The notes below the pieces were generated by a model. The model saw only the letters and a list, made by a program, of their open reading frames with translations, was not told where the DNA came from and ran no database searches. This document shows, one piece after another, positions 35,199 through 44,700 of a stretch of 58,933 nucleotides of DNA; the stretch's first letter is position 1; every line of letters starts with the position of its first letter. The DNA is from DASQHM01 sp035632095. Its GTDB lineage: Bacteria; Pseudomonadota; Alphaproteobacteria; Ferrovibrionales; Ferrovibrionaceae. The stretch is from contig DASQHM010000064.1 in the NCBI GenBank assembly GCA_035632095.1, forward strand, positions 1 through 58,933, read 5' to 3'. A program made the position numbers and the translations under genes.

Positions 35199-36344
35199 AT
35201 GACGGCGTATCTCACGCGCACCATCTTCAACGAGGAGCACCACCTGTTCCGCGACCAGGTGCGCCGCTTCATGGAACGCGAGGTGGTGCCGAACCACGGC
35301 GAATGGGAGGAAGACGGCAAGGTCAGCCGCGACGTCTGGCTCAAGGCCGGCGCCGCGGGTCTGCTTTGCACCGTGATCCCGGAAGAATACGGCGGGGTCG
35401 GCGCCGACCGTTTCTTCAGCGCCATCATCATCGAGGAAATCTCGCGGGCGGGCGCCAGCGGCCTCGGCTTCAACCTGCATTCCGACATCATGGCGCCCTA
35501 TATCCTGAACTACGGCAGCGAAGAGCAGAAGCGTGCGTGGCTGCCGAAAATGACCACGGGCGAGGTGATCGGCGCGATCGCCATGACGGAACCCGGGGCC
35601 GGCAGCGACCTGCAAGGCGTGCGCACCACGGCGGTGCGCGAGGGCAATCATCTCGTGATCAACGGGCAGAAGACGTTCATCACCAACGGCCAGCTCGCCG
35701 ATCTCGTGGTCGTCGTCGCCAAGACCGATCCGGCTCAGGGCGCCAAGGGCATGTCGCTGGTGCTGGTGGAAGCCGGCACGCCCGGCTTCACCAAGGGGCG
35801 CAACCTGCACAAGGTCGGCCTCAAGGCGCAAGATACGTCGGAGCTGTTCTTTTCCGACGTGCGCGTGCCGATCACCAATCTGCTCGGCGAGGAAGGCAAG
35901 GGCTTCAAGTACCTGATGCAGGAGCTCGCCTGGGAGCGGCTGCAGGTGGCGATCCGCAATGTCGCCATGGCGGAGGCGGCCCTCGACCACACCATCGCCT
36001 ACACGCGCGAGCGCAAGGCATTCGGGCACGCCATCGCCGACTTCCAGAACAGCCGCTTCAGGCTCGCCGAATGCAAGACCGAGGTGCAGATCGCGCGCGC
36101 CTTCGTCGATCATTGCCTGGCGCTGGTGGTGAAGCGCGAGCTCGATGCCGCGAGCGCCGCCATGGCCAAGCTGTTCGCCACCGAAACATCCGGCCGCGTC
36201 ATCGACGAGTGCCTGCAATTGCACGGCGGCTACGGCTACATGTGGGAATACCCGATCGCCCGCTTCTATGCGGATGCGCGCGTGCAGCGCATCTTCGGCG
36301 GTACCAGCGAAATCATGAAGGAAATCGTCGCGCGCACGCTCTGA
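35199..36344 (+). CDS. acyl-CoA dehydrogenase, LCAD-like (tandem copy 2)
   Basis: 381 aa. Same blocks as the preceding gene: EYGGVGADRFFSAIIIEEIS, AIAMTEPGAGSDLQGVRTTA, KAQDTSELFFSDVRVPITNL, LQLHGGYGYMWEYPIARFYA. The SCAD/MCAD base position is Gly (RIFGGTSEIM); E246 in QELAWERLQVA is the predicted base. Two such enzymes in one operon suggest different chain lengths or stereochemistry, or a heteromeric pair. It is followed after 40 bp by a thiolase. Confidence 0.93.
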   Translation: MTAYLTRTIFNEEHHLFRDQVRRFMEREVVPNHGEWEEDGKVSRDVWLKAGAAGLLCTVIPEEYGGVGADRFFSAIIIEEISRAGASGLGFNLHSDIMAPYILNYGSEEQKRAWLPKMTTGEVIGAIAMTEPGAGSDLQGVRTTAVREGNHLVINGQKTFITNGQLADLVVVVAKTDPAQGAKGMSLVLVEAGTPGFTKGRNLHKVGLKAQDTSELFFSDVRVPITNLLGEEGKGFKYLMQELAWERLQVAIRNVAMAEAALDHTIAYTRERKAFGHAIADFQNSRFRLAECKTEVQIARAFVDHCLALVVKRELDAASAAMAKLFATETSGRVIDECLQLHGGYGYMWEYPIARFYADARVQRIFGGTSEIMKEIVARTL

Positions 36345-36384
36345 GCGCGGACGTTGGGCATCGAACATAGGGAAAGGACAGATT

Positions 36385-37593
36385 ATGACCGACGCATTCA
36401 TCTACGACGCCGTCCGCACGCCGCGCGGCAAGGGCCGTTCATCGGGCAGCCTGCACGAAGTAACGCCCATGAAGCTCGCGGTCACCGCATTGCAGGCGGT
36501 TCGCGACCGCAACAACCTGGACACCTCGGCCGTGGAAGACGTGGTGCTCGGCTGCGTCGAGCCGGTCGGCGAGCAGGGCGCCGACATCGCCCGCGTCGCC
36601 GTGATCCAGGCGGGCTATGCGGAAACCACGGCAGGCGTGCAGATCAACCGCTTCTGCGCCTCCGGATTGGAAGCCTGCAACATGGCCTCGGCCCAGGTCA
36701 TGTCGGGCCAATCGCAGATGGCCATCGGCGGCGGCGTCGAAAGCATGTCGCGCGTGCCCATGGGCTCCTCCGGCGGCGCCTGGGCCATGGACCCGCAGGT
36801 CGCGTTCCATACGTATTTCGTGCCGCAGGGCATTTCGGCCGACCTGGTCGCCACCAAATACGGCTACAGCCGCGACGACGTGGACGCCTATGCCGTCGAG
36901 AGCCAGAAGCGCGCCGCCAACGCCTGGACCAAGGGACTGTTCAACAAGTCGGTCGTGCCGGTGCGCGATCAGAACGGCCTGACGATCCTCGACCGCGACG
37001 AGCATCTCAGGCCCGATACGACCATGCAGTCGCTCGGCCAGCTCGAGCCTTCGTTCAAGATGCAGGGCGAGACCTTCGGCTTCGATTCGGTCGCCATCCA
37101 ACGCTATCCGGAGATCGAGCGCATCAAGCACGTACACCACGCCGGCAATTCGTCCGGCATCGTCGATGGCGCCGCCGCCGTGCTGATCGGCAACGCCGAG
37201 ATCGGCAAGAAACTCGGTCTGAAGCCACGGGCCCGAATCCGTTCTTTCGCGTCGATCGGCTCCGAGCCGACCATCATGCTCACCGGTCCGTCGTTCTCGG
37301 CGGAAAAGGCCTTGAAGCGCGCCGGCATGAAGCCCGGCGACATCGACCTCTACGAGTTGAACGAGGCCTTCGCCGCGGTGGTGTTGCGCTTCATGGAGGC
37401 GCTCAACATTTCGCACGACAAGATCAACGTGAACGGCGGCGCCATCGCCATGGGGCATCCGCTCGGCGCGACCGGCGCGATGATCCTCGGCACGCTCCTT
37501 GACGAACTGGAGCGGCGCAACCTCTCGACCGGCCTTGCCACGCTGTGCGTCGGCGCCGGAATGGGCACCGCGACCATCATCGAGCGCGTCTGA
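36385..37593 (+). CDS. acetyl-CoA C-acetyltransferase (second thiolase)
   Basis: 402 aa with GGAAAGGA upstream. Active-site Cys in NRFCASGLEACNMASAQVMS, ELNEAFAAVVLRFMEALNIS for the NEAF block, GGAIAMGHPLGATGAMILGT for the His and LCVGAGMGTATIIERV for the second Cys. It is the FadI-like type that partners with a hydratase-dehydrogenase; the FadJ-like gene follows after 27 bp. The extra PMGSSGGAWAMDPQVAFHTY loop is typical of this subgroup. It is only distantly similar to the thiolase at 28609, so the operon holds two separate thiolase/fusion pairs. Confidence 0.95.
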   Translation: MTDAFIYDAVRTPRGKGRSSGSLHEVTPMKLAVTALQAVRDRNNLDTSAVEDVVLGCVEPVGEQGADIARVAVIQAGYAETTAGVQINRFCASGLEACNMASAQVMSGQSQMAIGGGVESMSRVPMGSSGGAWAMDPQVAFHTYFVPQGISADLVATKYGYSRDDVDAYAVESQKRAANAWTKGLFNKSVVPVRDQNGLTILDRDEHLRPDTTMQSLGQLEPSFKMQGETFGFDSVAIQRYPEIERIKHVHHAGNSSGIVDGAAAVLIGNAEIGKKLGLKPRARIRSFASIGSEPTIMLTGPSFSAEKALKRAGMKPGDIDLYELNEAFAAVVLRFMEALNISHDKINVNGGAIAMGHPLGATGAMILGTLLDELERRNLSTGLATLCVGAGMGTATIIERV

Positions 37594-37620
37594 ACCCGCG
37601 CCGCCAGCTAGGAGATACAC

Positions 37621-39750
37621 ATGATCGACTACACCGTCGACCAGGAAGGCATCGCCACCATCGCGTGGAACATGGCCGACCGGTCCATGAACGTCCTCAA
37701 TGAAGAATCCATTGCGGCCTTTGCCGAGAAGGTGCGCGAATCGATCGTCGATTCGGGCGTCAAGGGCGTGATCATCACCTCGGCAAAAAACGATTTTGTC
37801 GGCGGCGCCGATCTCACCATGTTGCAGAAGGTGCGCGACCCGAAGCAGATGTTCGAGCGCAGCCTTGCCATGCACGGGCTGTTCCGCGAGATCGAGAAAA
37901 GCGGCAAGCCGTTCGTCGCCGCGATCAACGGCACGGCGCTCGGCGGCGGCTACGAAATCTGCCTGGCGTGCCATTGGCGCATCGCGGCCGACAATCCGAA
38001 GGCGCTGATCGGCCTCCCGGAAGTGCAGGTCGGGCTGCTGCCGGGCGGCGGCGGCACGCAGCGCCTGCCGCGCATGATCGGCTTGCGCGCGGCCTTGCCG
38101 ATTCTGCTAGAAGGCAAGCGCTTCGATCCGGAGCGGGCCAAGCAGAACGGTCTCGTGGATCAAGTGGTGCCGGCGGCCGATCTTCTCAAGGCGGCCAAGT
38201 CCTGGGCCCTAACCGAAGGCCCGAAGAACGTGGTGAAGCCGTGGGACCGCAAGGACTTCAAGCTGCCGGGCGGAGCGGTGCTCAGCCCGGTGGGGAGCCA
38301 GACCTTCGTTGCCGGCAACGCCATGCTGCGCGACAAGACCCTCGGCAACTATCCGGCGCCGGTCGCGATCATGTCCTGCGTCTATGAGGGCTGCCTGGTC
38401 GACATCGACACGGCGCTTCGCATCGAGAGCCGGTATTTCATCAGCCTTGTCACGTCGCCGGAAGCGAAGAACATGATCCGGAGCCTGTTCTTTTCCATCG
38501 GCGAGGCGAACAAGCTCGCTTCCCGGCCGAAGAACGTGCCGCAGGCGTCGTACAGCAAGATCGGCATCCTCGGCGCCGGCATGATGGGTGCCGGCATCGC
38601 CTATGTCTCGGCCGAAGCGGGACTTGACGTGGTCCTCCTCGACACCAGCAGGGAATTCGCCGAAAAGGGCAAGTCTTACAGCCAAAGCCTGCTCGACAAG
38701 AAGCTCGGCCAGAAGCGCATTTCGCAAGCCGAGCGCGACGCCGTGCTGGCGCGCATCGTGCCGACGGCCGACTTCGCCGCGCTGAAGGGCTGCGACATCG
38801 TCATCGAAGCGGTGTTCGAGAACCGTCAGATCAAGGCCGACGTGACCAAGAAGGCAGAAGCCATGTTGGCGCCGGACAAGATCTTCGCCTCGAACACGTC
38901 GACCCTGCCGATCACGGGTCTCGCGGATGCATCGGTGCGGCCGGAGAACTTCATCGGGCTGCATTTCTTCTCGCCGGTCGACAAAATGCCGCTCGTCGAA
39001 ATCATCCGCGGCAAGAAGACTTCGGACGAATGCCTCGCCAAGGCCATGGACTACGTGAAACGGATTCGCAAGACGCCAATCGTGGTCAACGACAGCCGCG
39101 GCTTCTATACCAGCCGCGTCTTCGGCACCTACGTGTCCGAAGGTCTCGCCATGCTGGGCGAGGGCGTGGCGCCGGCGCTGATCGAGAACGCCGGCCGCAT
39201 GGCGGGCATGCCGGTCGGGCCGCTGGCGCTCGCGGACGAAGTGTCGCTCGAACTGATGCACAAGGTGCGGAAGCAGACCGAAGCCGATCTCGGCAAGGCC
39301 TACAAGCCGGGTCCGAGCGACGGCGTGCTCACCACGATGGTCGAGAAGCTCAACCGCATCGGCAAGAAGGCCGGCAAGGGTTTCTATGATTATCCGCAAG
39401 GCGGCAAGAAGCGCCTGTGGTCGGGCTTAGGCGAGCTGTTCAAGCCGGCCGTCAACCAGCTTTCGTTGGAGGAAGTGAAAAAGCGCCTTATGTACGTGCA
39501 GTCGGTCGAGACCGCGCGCTGCATGGAGGAGAAGGTCGTGGTCGATCCGAAGGACGCCGACGTCGGCTCCATCCTCGGCTGGGGCTTTTCGCCTTCGCGC
39601 GGCGGCACGGTCAGCCAGATCCATACCATCGGCGTCGAAAAATTCGTCGCCGAATGCGACCGGCTGGCGCAAGCCTACGGCGCGCGGTTCAATCCGCCGA
39701 AGCTGCTCCGCGACATGGCCGCCAAGCACGAAAGCTTCTACGCCGCGTAA
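37621..39750 (+). CDS. enoyl-CoA hydratase / 3-hydroxyacyl-CoA dehydrogenase (FadJ-like)
   Basis: 709 aa with AGGAGA upstream. Domain order is hydratase first: SAKNDFVGGADLTMLQKVRD, AAINGTALGGGYEICLACHW and GLPEVQVGLLPGGGGTQRLP with the two catalytic Glu region, then the dehydrogenase from about residue 310: IGILGAGMMGAGIAYVSAEA, LHFFSPVDKMPLVEIIRGKK and NDSRGFYTSRVFGTYVSEGL. This is the FadJ/FadB layout and length. With the upstream thiolase it forms a complete trifunctional module. It ends 21 bp before the convergent Met/His-rich gene. Confidence 0.95.
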   Translation: MIDYTVDQEGIATIAWNMADRSMNVLNEESIAAFAEKVRESIVDSGVKGVIITSAKNDFVGGADLTMLQKVRDPKQMFERSLAMHGLFREIEKSGKPFVAAINGTALGGGYEICLACHWRIAADNPKALIGLPEVQVGLLPGGGGTQRLPRMIGLRAALPILLEGKRFDPERAKQNGLVDQVVPAADLLKAAKSWALTEGPKNVVKPWDRKDFKLPGGAVLSPVGSQTFVAGNAMLRDKTLGNYPAPVAIMSCVYEGCLVDIDTALRIESRYFISLVTSPEAKNMIRSLFFSIGEANKLASRPKNVPQASYSKIGILGAGMMGAGIAYVSAEAGLDVVLLDTSREFAEKGKSYSQSLLDKKLGQKRISQAERDAVLARIVPTADFAALKGCDIVIEAVFENRQIKADVTKKAEAMLAPDKIFASNTSTLPITGLADASVRPENFIGLHFFSPVDKMPLVEIIRGKKTSDECLAKAMDYVKRIRKTPIVVNDSRGFYTSRVFGTYVSEGLAMLGEGVAPALIENAGRMAGMPVGPLALADEVSLELMHKVRKQTEADLGKAYKPGPSDGVLTTMVEKLNRIGKKAGKGFYDYPQGGKKRLWSGLGELFKPAVNQLSLEEVKKRLMYVQSVETARCMEEKVVVDPKDADVGSILGWGFSPSRGGTVSQIHTIGVEKFVAECDRLAQAYGARFNPPKLLRDMAAKHESFYAA

Positions 39751-39771
39751 GCCTCGGCCGGCGGTGAGAGT

Positions 39772-40464
39772 TCAGTGGGCGTGCGAGAATTCGCCTTTGG
39801 CCATCGCCAGGTGATGCCGCTGGTGGTGGGAGCCGCTGACGAGCAGCCCGATGAAGCCGAGGCCTTGGATATGCTGGACCTGGCCCGGGTCGCTTGAGGT
39901 GACGGTGAGAAGCACGCCGTCCGCCACGGGCTCGGCCTTTGCGTTCCAGCCGTTCAGCTGGTTGAGTTCGTGGGCGTGCGCCGGGATCATGCGCTGGATC
40001 GCGGCAAGCGTCCGGCCGTTGCCGGTGACGGCGATCCGCAAGCCGCCGTCGACCGGCTCTTCCCTGGCATCGGCCTTGAGCGTGACCTCGTTCATGTCGA
40101 TCAGATGCTCGCGCAAGTCCCTTAAGCGAACCTTAGACCAGTCGGTCTTCGGATCGGCTTCGAGAATGCGAACGATCTCCTGAACCGTGCCGAAGGCGTC
40201 CTGTCCGGGCATGGTCGGCGTGGCTGCTTCGGCCTTCATCGCGTGATCGCCGTGCATCTCCAGCATGTGTTGGCGATGCTGTTCCGGCGTCATGCCCTGC
40301 ATCTGGTCGTGTCCCGGCATGGCGTGGTCCATCATCGGCGGGGCATTCGGCGAGCCGTCCTCCGCGGCGCTCGCAGGCATCGGATGGACGAGCGAAATTG
40401 CCGAAAACGCGATGGCGGCAGCGAGGGTGCCGGCGCCGCCGAGCCGGCATGTGACGGGCTTCAT
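39772..40464 (-). CDS. Met/His-rich periplasmic protein
   Basis: 230 aa. Residues 1-34 are a signal peptide ending MPASAAED. The mature N-terminus is rich in Met and His (MMDHAMPGHDQMQGMTPEQH and RQHMLEMHGDHAM), a pattern of soft-metal (copper) binding. A structured domain follows (GTVQEIVRILEADPKTDWSK to LREHLIDMNEVTLKADAREE, then VTGNGRTLAAIQRMIPAHAH), and the C-terminus is again His-rich (SGSHHQRHHLAMAKGEFSHA). No named family recognised. An FNR-like box and the Crp/Fnr gene lie directly upstream. Copper handling is inference. Confidence 0.8.
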   Translation of the reverse strand: MKPVTCRLGGAGTLAAAIAFSAISLVHPMPASAAEDGSPNAPPMMDHAMPGHDQMQGMTPEQHRQHMLEMHGDHAMKAEAATPTMPGQDAFGTVQEIVRILEADPKTDWSKVRLRDLREHLIDMNEVTLKADAREEPVDGGLRIAVTGNGRTLAAIQRMIPAHAHELNQLNGWNAKAEPVADGVLLTVTSSDPGQVQHIQGLGFIGLLVSGSHHQRHHLAMAKGEFSHAH

Positions 40465-40522
40465 GGGGGCCTCTTGGAATGAGAGAATTGCGGCAATCTA
40501 CGCTGAACGAATGCTGAGCCAC

Positions 40523-40536
40523 ATGATCTGAATCAT
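40523..40536. promoter_or_regulatory. FNR-type box before the Met/His-rich gene
   Basis: The bases ATGATCTGAATCAT form a perfect palindrome with the FNR core TGAT-N4-ATCA. The centre is about 65 bp before the start codon of the Met/His-rich gene, and the last 4 bp overlap the end of the adjacent Crp/Fnr gene. This is the expected place for that regulator to control its neighbour. Confidence 0.6.
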
Positions 40537-41138
40537 ACGGCTGGCATTTTCCGGATCGCGATCGCGCCTTGGGTCCGCCGGATGGCGCCTTCTTTTTCCA
40601 ATGCCTTCAAGGTGCGGTAGAGCGCCTCGTGGGTCAGACCGATTTCGGCTGCGAGATCCATGAGTGTGCCGTCCAGCCGAACCGTGCTTCCGTCCGGGTC
40701 GGCGGACAAGGTCAGATGGTGCATCACCCGCTCGCGCGCGGAGCGGATGTTACGCTCCTCGAGGCGGGACCGCAGCCCCTGAACCTGATGCGCCAGCACC
40801 GCCATGAAGCGCTGCGCCATGGCCGGGTTGCCGCGGAAGGCGGCGAGAATTTGTCGCTTGGGGTAGATGCGGACGCGAGACGCGACGGTGGCGACGGCAT
40901 CGCAATGATAGACGCGGGCAAAGAGCGCCGCCTCCGCGAAAAGCTGACCCTGGCTCGCCGTGTGCAAGATAACGGCACGGCTGTCGATCGTGTGCCGGAG
41001 CAGCCGCAGCCGGCCTTTCTCCACTTCGAAGATCGCGGCCGCCTTGTCGCCTTGGCGGAACAGGGTCTCGCCGGCGTCAAGCGCCCGCACGACCGAGCGT
41101 TGCCGGATCGCTTCAGGCAGCCAGTCGAGCACGGGCAT
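40533..41138 (-). CDS. Crp/Fnr-family regulator without Fe-S cysteines
   Basis: 201 aa. The N-terminal cNMP-binding-like domain reads ALDAGETLFRQGDKAAAIFE and VEKGRLRLLRHTIDSRAVIL; it contains a single Cys (YHCDAV), so no Fe-S cluster like FNR. The C-terminal HTH_Crp is TLMDLAAEIGLTHEALYRTL then KALEKEGAIRR. The Glu and Arg of the recognition helix are at the FNR positions, with Tyr where FNR has Ser, which fits TGAT-type sites. Sensing of a metal, redox or oxidant signal cannot be read from sequence. The likely target is the gene 68 bp downstream. Confidence 0.9.
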   Translation of the reverse strand: MPVLDWLPEAIRQRSVVRALDAGETLFRQGDKAAAIFEVEKGRLRLLRHTIDSRAVILHTASQGQLFAEAALFARVYHCDAVATVASRVRIYPKRQILAAFRGNPAMAQRFMAVLAHQVQGLRSRLEERNIRSARERVMHHLTLSADPDGSTVRLDGTLMDLAAEIGLTHEALYRTLKALEKEGAIRRTQGAIAIRKMPAV

Positions 41139-41210
41139 GGCGTGAGCTTAGAGCCTCAGGGCCATCGGCTCCATACAAAGCAAATGTCCGCTAGGGGTCG
41201 CAGGAGCTGG

Positions 41211-41243
41211 AAAAGCAAACGCCCCACCGCGAGGTGGGGCGTT
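41211..41243 (-). terminator. Rho-independent terminator of the small peptide gene
   Basis: On the minus strand the stem AACGCCCCACC, loop TCGC, GGTGGGGCGTT (41218-41243) is followed by TTGCTTTT. An 11-bp GC-rich stem plus T tract is a clear intrinsic terminator. It ends transcription about 32 bp after the stop of the 40-residue exported peptide gene and separates it from the Crp/Fnr gene. Confidence 0.85.
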
Positions 41244-41274
41244 CTCGATGTCTCGACCTTGATTGGTCAGGCGA

Positions 41275-41397
41275 TCAGGGATCTTTCTTGTTGTTGCCGC
41301 CGGAAGCCTGAGCGGTCGGCGCCAAGGCCGTGCCGACGGCCGCGACAGCGAATGACACCAGCAAAGTGAGCAAGACGATTCGAAGCAGTGACATCAT
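41275..41397 (-). CDS. tiny exported peptide
   Basis: 40 aa from the ATG at 41397 (or 41394), with GGGAG 8 nt upstream. Nearly the whole chain is a signal peptide, SLLRIVLLTLLVSFAVAAVG then TALAPTAQA, leaving a mature part of only SGGNNKKDP if cut after AQA. It could equally stay as a small membrane peptide. It has its own strong terminator, which supports it being a real transcription unit. No family recognised. Confidence 0.65.
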   Translation of the reverse strand: MMSLLRIVLLTLLVSFAVAAVGTALAPTAQASGGNNKKDP

Positions 41398-41731
41398 GTA
41401 TCTCCCGTTGTGCCGCGTACGCGGTCTGGATGTTGCCGCACCCTCTCGACTCAGCACTTAGAACTCCACGAGCCACCGTGGTCCCGGCCCGCGTTGTTGT
41501 CCGGCGCTTGGGCCGCCGCCAGCAAAGTCGTGGCAACGCCAAAGGACACCTGGATCGCAACCAGATCGTTCCGAACTATCGACACGAGTTGCCTCCCGGC
41601 ACTCGAAGAACATCTAGCAATCCAAGGACGAACGAACTTAATCTCGCCGCCTCGGAACGGTCAAACAATATCATCCAACGTGAAGCCGGACGAGACAGTA
41701 ATTGTCAGTTAAGAGAATTAGCGACATATTA
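41398..41731. other. 334-bp spacer, AT-richer, upstream of the caspase-like gene
   Basis: No convincing gene is seen on either strand. The last 100 bp are AT-rich compared with the neighbourhood and probably hold the promoter of the WD40-caspase gene; TTGTCA (41702-41707) and CATATT (41725-41730) are spaced by 17 bp, a weak candidate. Confidence 0.4.
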
Positions 41732-44700
41732 ATGCGGCGTAAGATTGTTGATTTGAATGCGGTAGAATATTTGTTTACTAACAACTTCACTCGTCTTGCC
41801 CGCAAGCCGGAGCGGATCGTCGCGGCCTCGATCCGGCGCATTGCGGCAGCGGCCATCATCGCGGGTGCGGCGATCGGCGTGGCACGTGCGGCCGACTTGA
41901 GCGACGCGCCGATCCTGCGGATCGAGACCGGCATGCATGGGGTGCGGGTCTCGCGTCTGGCGGTTACGCCGGACGGCAAGCTGCTGGTTTCCGGTTCCTA
42001 CGATCACACGCTCAGACTCTGGTCGCTGCCCGACTTGGCGCCGATTCGCACCATACGTCTGCCGAGCGACGACAAGGACGAGGGCTGGGTCTATGGCGTC
42101 GCCGTCACGCCCGACGGCAAGACGATTGCGGCTTCCGGCTGGACCAGCAATCCGGCTGGAAGCGATACGTGGTGCCTCTACCTGTTCGCGGTCGCCACTG
42201 GAGCGATGGAGCGGCGGCTCTGCGATCTGCCCCATCGCGTCAACGATCTCGCCTATTCGCCAGACGGACGCTACCTGGCGGCCGTGATGAAGGCGGGACG
42301 GGGCCTGCGCGTCTATCGCAGCGCCGACTATTCGCTCGCCGCCGAGGACCGGGACTACGGCGACGACGCCATGACAGTGGAGTTCGATGCTGCCGGACGC
42401 CTGCTGACCTCGGCCATGGACGGCAAGGTACGCCTCTATGACGCGGCGTTTCACCGCGTCAAATCCGCCGCCATGCCGGAGCGCCGGTTGCCGTTCTCCG
42501 CCAGCTTCTCACCGGACGGCAGCCAGATCGCTGTCGGCTATTCCGAGCATACGATGGCGGGCACGCGCGTCGATGACCAGGCCCCGGACCTGCCGGCCGC
42601 GGTCGACGTCATCTCCGGCAGCGACCTTACGCCGCTCTTCCGTCCCGACCTGCGCGGCGTCGACAACGGCGTGCTGTCGCGCGTCGGCTGGTCGGCGGAT
42701 GGCAAGTTTCTTTACGCCGGCGGTACGTACCAGAAGCGCGGGCGCAACGTGCTGCGGCGCTGGAACGACGGCGGCAAGGGACGCCCGCAAGAAACCATCA
42801 CCGCGCCCGAGCGCTTCCTCGATATTCGTCCGATTTCCGGCGGCGGCATGGCCTTCGCCGGCAACGCGCCTTACATCGGCGTCGTCAACGCGGACGGCAA
42901 ACTCGCGGCAGAGCGCGCTGCGCCGGTTTTCGACTATCACAATCTCGGCGACCGGTTCGCGATCTCGGCGGACGGTCTGACGGTTCAGTTCGCGGGAGCT
43001 GGCGGCAAGACGGTGACGTTTTCTCTCGCCGACGAAACGTTGAAGATGGACGCGGTTCCGAACAAGGACTTCGCCAGCCCAATCCTGGAAGCGCCGCGAC
43101 TCGACATCCGCGACTGGGACCATCAATTCCACCCGACCTTGAACGGGACGCCCTTGAAGCTCCTGCTGTACGAGCACGCGTTCAGCATGGCGATCGCGCC
43201 CGACCAGAAGAGTTTCCTGCTTGGCACATCGTGGCATCTCCGGCACTACGACGCCGCCGGCAACGTGCTCTGGTTCACGGTCGCACCCGGCTCCGTGCGC
43301 GACATCACGGTCACGCCGGACGGCCGGTTGGCGGTCACCGCCCAGGACGACGGCACCATCCGCTGGTACGCGATGGACACGGGCCGCGAATTGCTCGCGC
43401 TGTTCCCGCACAGGGACGGCGAGCATTGGGTGGCGTGGACGCCGTCGGGCTATTACATGTCGTCCGTCGGCGGCGACACGCTGATCGGCTGGCAGGTGAA
43501 CCAGGGCCGCGACAAGGCCGCCGACTTCTTCACCGTCGGGCGCTTCAGCGGCAAGTACTATCGGCCCGACATCGTCACGCGCGTTCTGGCGACGCTCGAC
43601 GAACCGGAGGCGATCAAGCGCGCCGATGCCGAAGGCGGCCGGCATGAAGGTGCGCGCGGCGTGGCGGGATTGCTGCCGCCCGTGATCGAGATCCTCGATC
43701 CCGCGCCGGGCCGAAAACTCTCCGAATCCAAGATCACCGTGCGCTATCGCCTGCATGCGCCGTCGGGCGAACCTGTCACGTCGATCATCGCGCGGGTGAA
43801 CGGCCATCGGCGCGGCGAGTACGAGGCGCCGAAGCTCGGGGCGAACGGCGAGGCCGTGGGCGAATTGCAATTGACCCTGCCGCAGGCCGACGCTGATCTG
43901 CAGCTCTCGGCCAGCAACCGTTTCGCTACCAGCGAACCGGCGGACGTGCGGCTGGTCTGGGCAGGTGCGCGCAGCGACCTCATGGACACGAAGCGAAAGG
44001 TTTACGTGCTTGCGGTCGGGGTCGGGCGATACGCCGACCCGGCGTTGAAGCTGACCTTCCCGGCCAAGGACGCGCAGGATTTCATCGCGGCGCTCGAGCG
44101 CCAGAAGGGCAAGGCCTACAGCGACGTGGTCGCCAAGGTGATCCTGGACGATCAGGCGACGCTCGCGGCGGTGCGCGACGGCATCGCCTGGCTCGCCAAG
44201 AGCGCGGGCGACTTCGATCTGGCCGTGGTGTATCTCGCCGGGCATGGCTTCGACGACCAGGAGGGCGTCTATCACTTCCTGCCGGCCGACGCGCGCCTGG
44301 CGCAACTCGACGCTACGGCGCTCTCGCGCGACGAGCTCCTTTCGTCGTTGGAAAAGATGGACGGCGATCGCGTGCTCTTCCTCGACACCTGCCACGCCGG
44401 CAACGCCGTCGGCGGCGTGAGTCACCCGTCGAGCGACGTGAACCATCTGGTCAGCGAGCTCGGCAAGCCGGAGCATGCGCTGGTCGTCTACGCGGCCGCT
44501 GCAGGGGGCCAATTCGCGCACGAGGATCCGGCGCTGAAGAACGGCTATTTCACCCGCGCCGTGGTCGACGGCCTCGACGGCGGCGCCGACTTCATGCACC
44601 GCTCCTACGTCACCACCAGCATGCTTGAAGTCTATGTGAAGGAACGGGTGAAGGATTTGAGTGGCGGCGCGCAGACGCCCACGTTCAACATGCCGTCCGC

